From Streptomyces sp. HUAS MG91 (GTDB lineage: Bacteria > Actinomycetota > Actinomycetes > Streptomycetales > Streptomycetaceae): 64,000 nt of DNA. Within the stretch, counting starts at the first letter, position 1. Each line of letters begins with the position of its first letter. The position numbers were made by a program, and so were the translations under genes. This document shows positions 62,980 to 64,000 of this stretch, one piece after another. The notes beneath the pieces were generated by a model, which did no database searches, was not told where the DNA came from, and worked only from the letters and a program-made list of their open reading frames with translations. The stretch covers positions 7,564,001 through 7,628,000 of the forward strand of contig NZ_CP159534.1 of assembly GCF_040529335.1 (NCBI RefSeq), read 5' to 3'.

Positions 62980-64000
62980 TCAGGGTGCCCAGGGCGCCTC
63001 CACGGCCCAGGTCGTGTCCTCGGTGAACGACTGCGGGCTGTCGGCGGCCCGGGATCCGCCCGGTACGGACAGGTAGACCTCGGCGTTGTAGTGCCGCAGG
63101 TACTGGCCCGGATAGTTCTGCGCCATCAGCCGGACCCCGCCCTGCCCGGGCACCGCGCAGAACGTGGCGTCCGCCTTGAACAGGGCCGAGCCGTCACCGG
63201 CCTCGCGGTGCACCCGGAAGTCGCGGTGGCGCAGGTACTCGCCCGGGTAGTTGCGGGACTCGAACGAGTAGCAGGAGCCGTCGGCGAGCCCCGGCACGAT
63301 CCGCCAGGTGGCGTCGTTCTTCAGCAGGTCCGCGCTCGCGGAGTTGACGACCTCCGTGTAGGCGAGGGCGTCCTTGTGCCGGATGTAGCGGTCGGTGTAA
63401 CCGGGCGTGGTGACCCGCAGCGACTTCAGGCCGGTGGGCAGGGTCGTCGGCCCGCCCGGGTTCGCGGAGGCGGCGATCAGGGCCTGGTTGGCCGCCTTGA
63501 CCCGCGCCGCGTCGACCTTGACCACCTGACGGTCGTACGTCATGAGGCCGTTGACCTCGTTCTCGACATCGGTGATCTCCGTGTACACGGAGGCCGAGAG
63601 CCCGGTCGGCATCTGTTGCAGGCGCAGCGCGTCGATGAGTCCGACGAACCGGTTGTTCAGGTGCGCGGCGTCGGCCTGGTCCTCGTAGCTGAAGCCGTTG
63701 CCCGGCGACCACTCGTGGCCCGGCACCCGCATCCCGAGCCCGCCGTACTCGCCGAGCACGGCCGCCCGGGTCGAGGACGGGCTCGTCACTCCTGGGCCGA
63801 CGTACACGTGATGGTCGATGACGTCGCCGTTGCCGCCGTCGACCGCGCCGCAGCAGTTGATGCCACTCATGTTGTCGACGAGCCGCGAGGGGTCGGCCGC
63901 CTTCACCTTGTCGGCGATGCGGGCCTGGTCGTACTGGCCCCAGCCCTCGTTCTGGTCGACCCACATCACGAGCGACGGGGAACTGCGGTGCTCGTCGATG
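62980..64000 (-). CDS. GH2-type glycoside hydrolase with C-terminal AbfB domain (5' end outside window)
   Basis: The frame enters from the right edge and ends at 62980, giving about 340 C-terminal residues. VMWVDQNEGWGQYDQ carries the GH2 acid-base glutamate, and AVLGEYGGLGMRVPG the nucleophile glutamate. From about 150 residues before the end come three sub-repeats with IRHKDALAYTEVV, YPGEYLRHRDFRVHRE and YPGQYLRHYNAEVYL, the signature of the AbfB (CBM42) arabinose-binding domain. It is likely secreted and acts on plant polysaccharide side chains. The start, signal peptide and sugar-binding N-terminus lie outside the window. Confidence 0.85.
   Translation of the reverse strand, partial: IDEHRSSPSLVMWVDQNEGWGQYDQARIADKVKAADPSRLVDNMSGINCCGAVDGGNGDVIDHHVYVGPGVTSPSSTRAAVLGEYGGLGMRVPGHEWSPGNGFSYEDQADAAHLNNRFVGLIDALRLQQMPTGLSASVYTEITDVENEVNGLMTYDRQVVKVDAARVKAANQALIAASANPGGPTTLPTGLKSLRVTTPGYTDRYIRHKDALAYTEVVNSASADLLKNDATWRIVPGLADGSCYSFESRNYPGEYLRHRDFRVHREAGDGSALFKADATFCAVPGQGGVRLMAQNYPGQYLRHYNAEVYLSVPGGSRAADSPQSFTEDTTWAVEAPWAP

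Overview
The window is high-GC actinobacterial DNA, almost certainly from a Streptomyces chromosome. Codons strongly prefer G or C in third position. GTG and TTG starts are frequent, Shine-Dalgarno sites are GGAGG-like, and the protein families are typical of streptomycetes: SpoIIE phosphatases, large ATP-binding LuxR regulators, ROK repressors, MmpS-like proteins, ANTAR regulators, AbfB-tailed secreted hydrolases and class-E-sortase-like LAxTG motifs. I saw no rRNA, tRNA or CRISPR array. The annotation was made by reading alone; no database search was run.

Layout. (1) 1-9.1 kb: a SpoIIE-type phosphatase cut by the window edge, an aminoglycoside-phosphotransferase-like kinase, an MscS channel, two coupled Gfo/Idh/MocA dehydrogenases and their ROK regulator. 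A class-III aminotransferase follows, and then, to 11.0 kb, a succinate-semialdehyde-dehydrogenase-like enzyme (a possible GABA-shunt pair). Two composite intergenic repeats (4036-4327 and 9166-9504) share one architecture. (2) 11.0-14.45 kb: a small accessory island with lower third-position GC. It holds transposase fragments, a MITE-like element, a DUF3885-like protein, an MmpS-like protein, a membrane protein and doubtful small ORFs. (3) 14.5-20.7 kb: two coupled cupin proteins, a 25-residue gene that looks like ribosomal protein bL37, an enoyl-CoA hydratase and an exported GH3 beta-glucosidase. (4) 20.7-27.9 kb: a SoxR-type promoter driving an ABC exporter, a LuxR-type regulator, two STAS proteins and a nonapeptide-repeat protein coupled to an RDD membrane protein.

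(5) 27.8-50 kb: a dense stress-type cluster. It contains an MFS transporter, two DUF7144 membrane proteins, PPK2, a P-type cation ATPase, a SulP transporter, GH13 and GH63 glycosidases, DUF6325 and DUF1269 proteins, two LuxR regulators, a diacylglycerol-kinase-like protein, DUF2252 and a YihY/BrkB protein. The same 17-bp palindrome, TCACC-N7-GGTGA, occurs in promoter gaps at 29299, 39502, 40931 and 45438, with one-mismatch copies at 47375 and 47406, a weak copy at 49843 and a compact variant at 42106. The sites lie about 45-90 bp upstream of starts, often between divergent genes. I read this as one regulon, which I do not recognise as described; it is the best candidate here for a new regulatory system.

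(6) 50-64 kb: a DoxX protein behind an 18-bp TetR-like palindrome, GAF-ANTAR and AraC regulators, and a ROK repressor. The ROK gene is divergent from a secreted protein gene and shares with it a palindrome next to a consensus -35. Next come a secreted subtilase, a LAxTG mini-protein, a GT2 glycosyltransferase, a regulator gene broken by a one-base frameshift, a lipocalin-like protein, a small membrane protein, a PIG-L deacetylase and the 3' part of a GH2-AbfB hydrolase.
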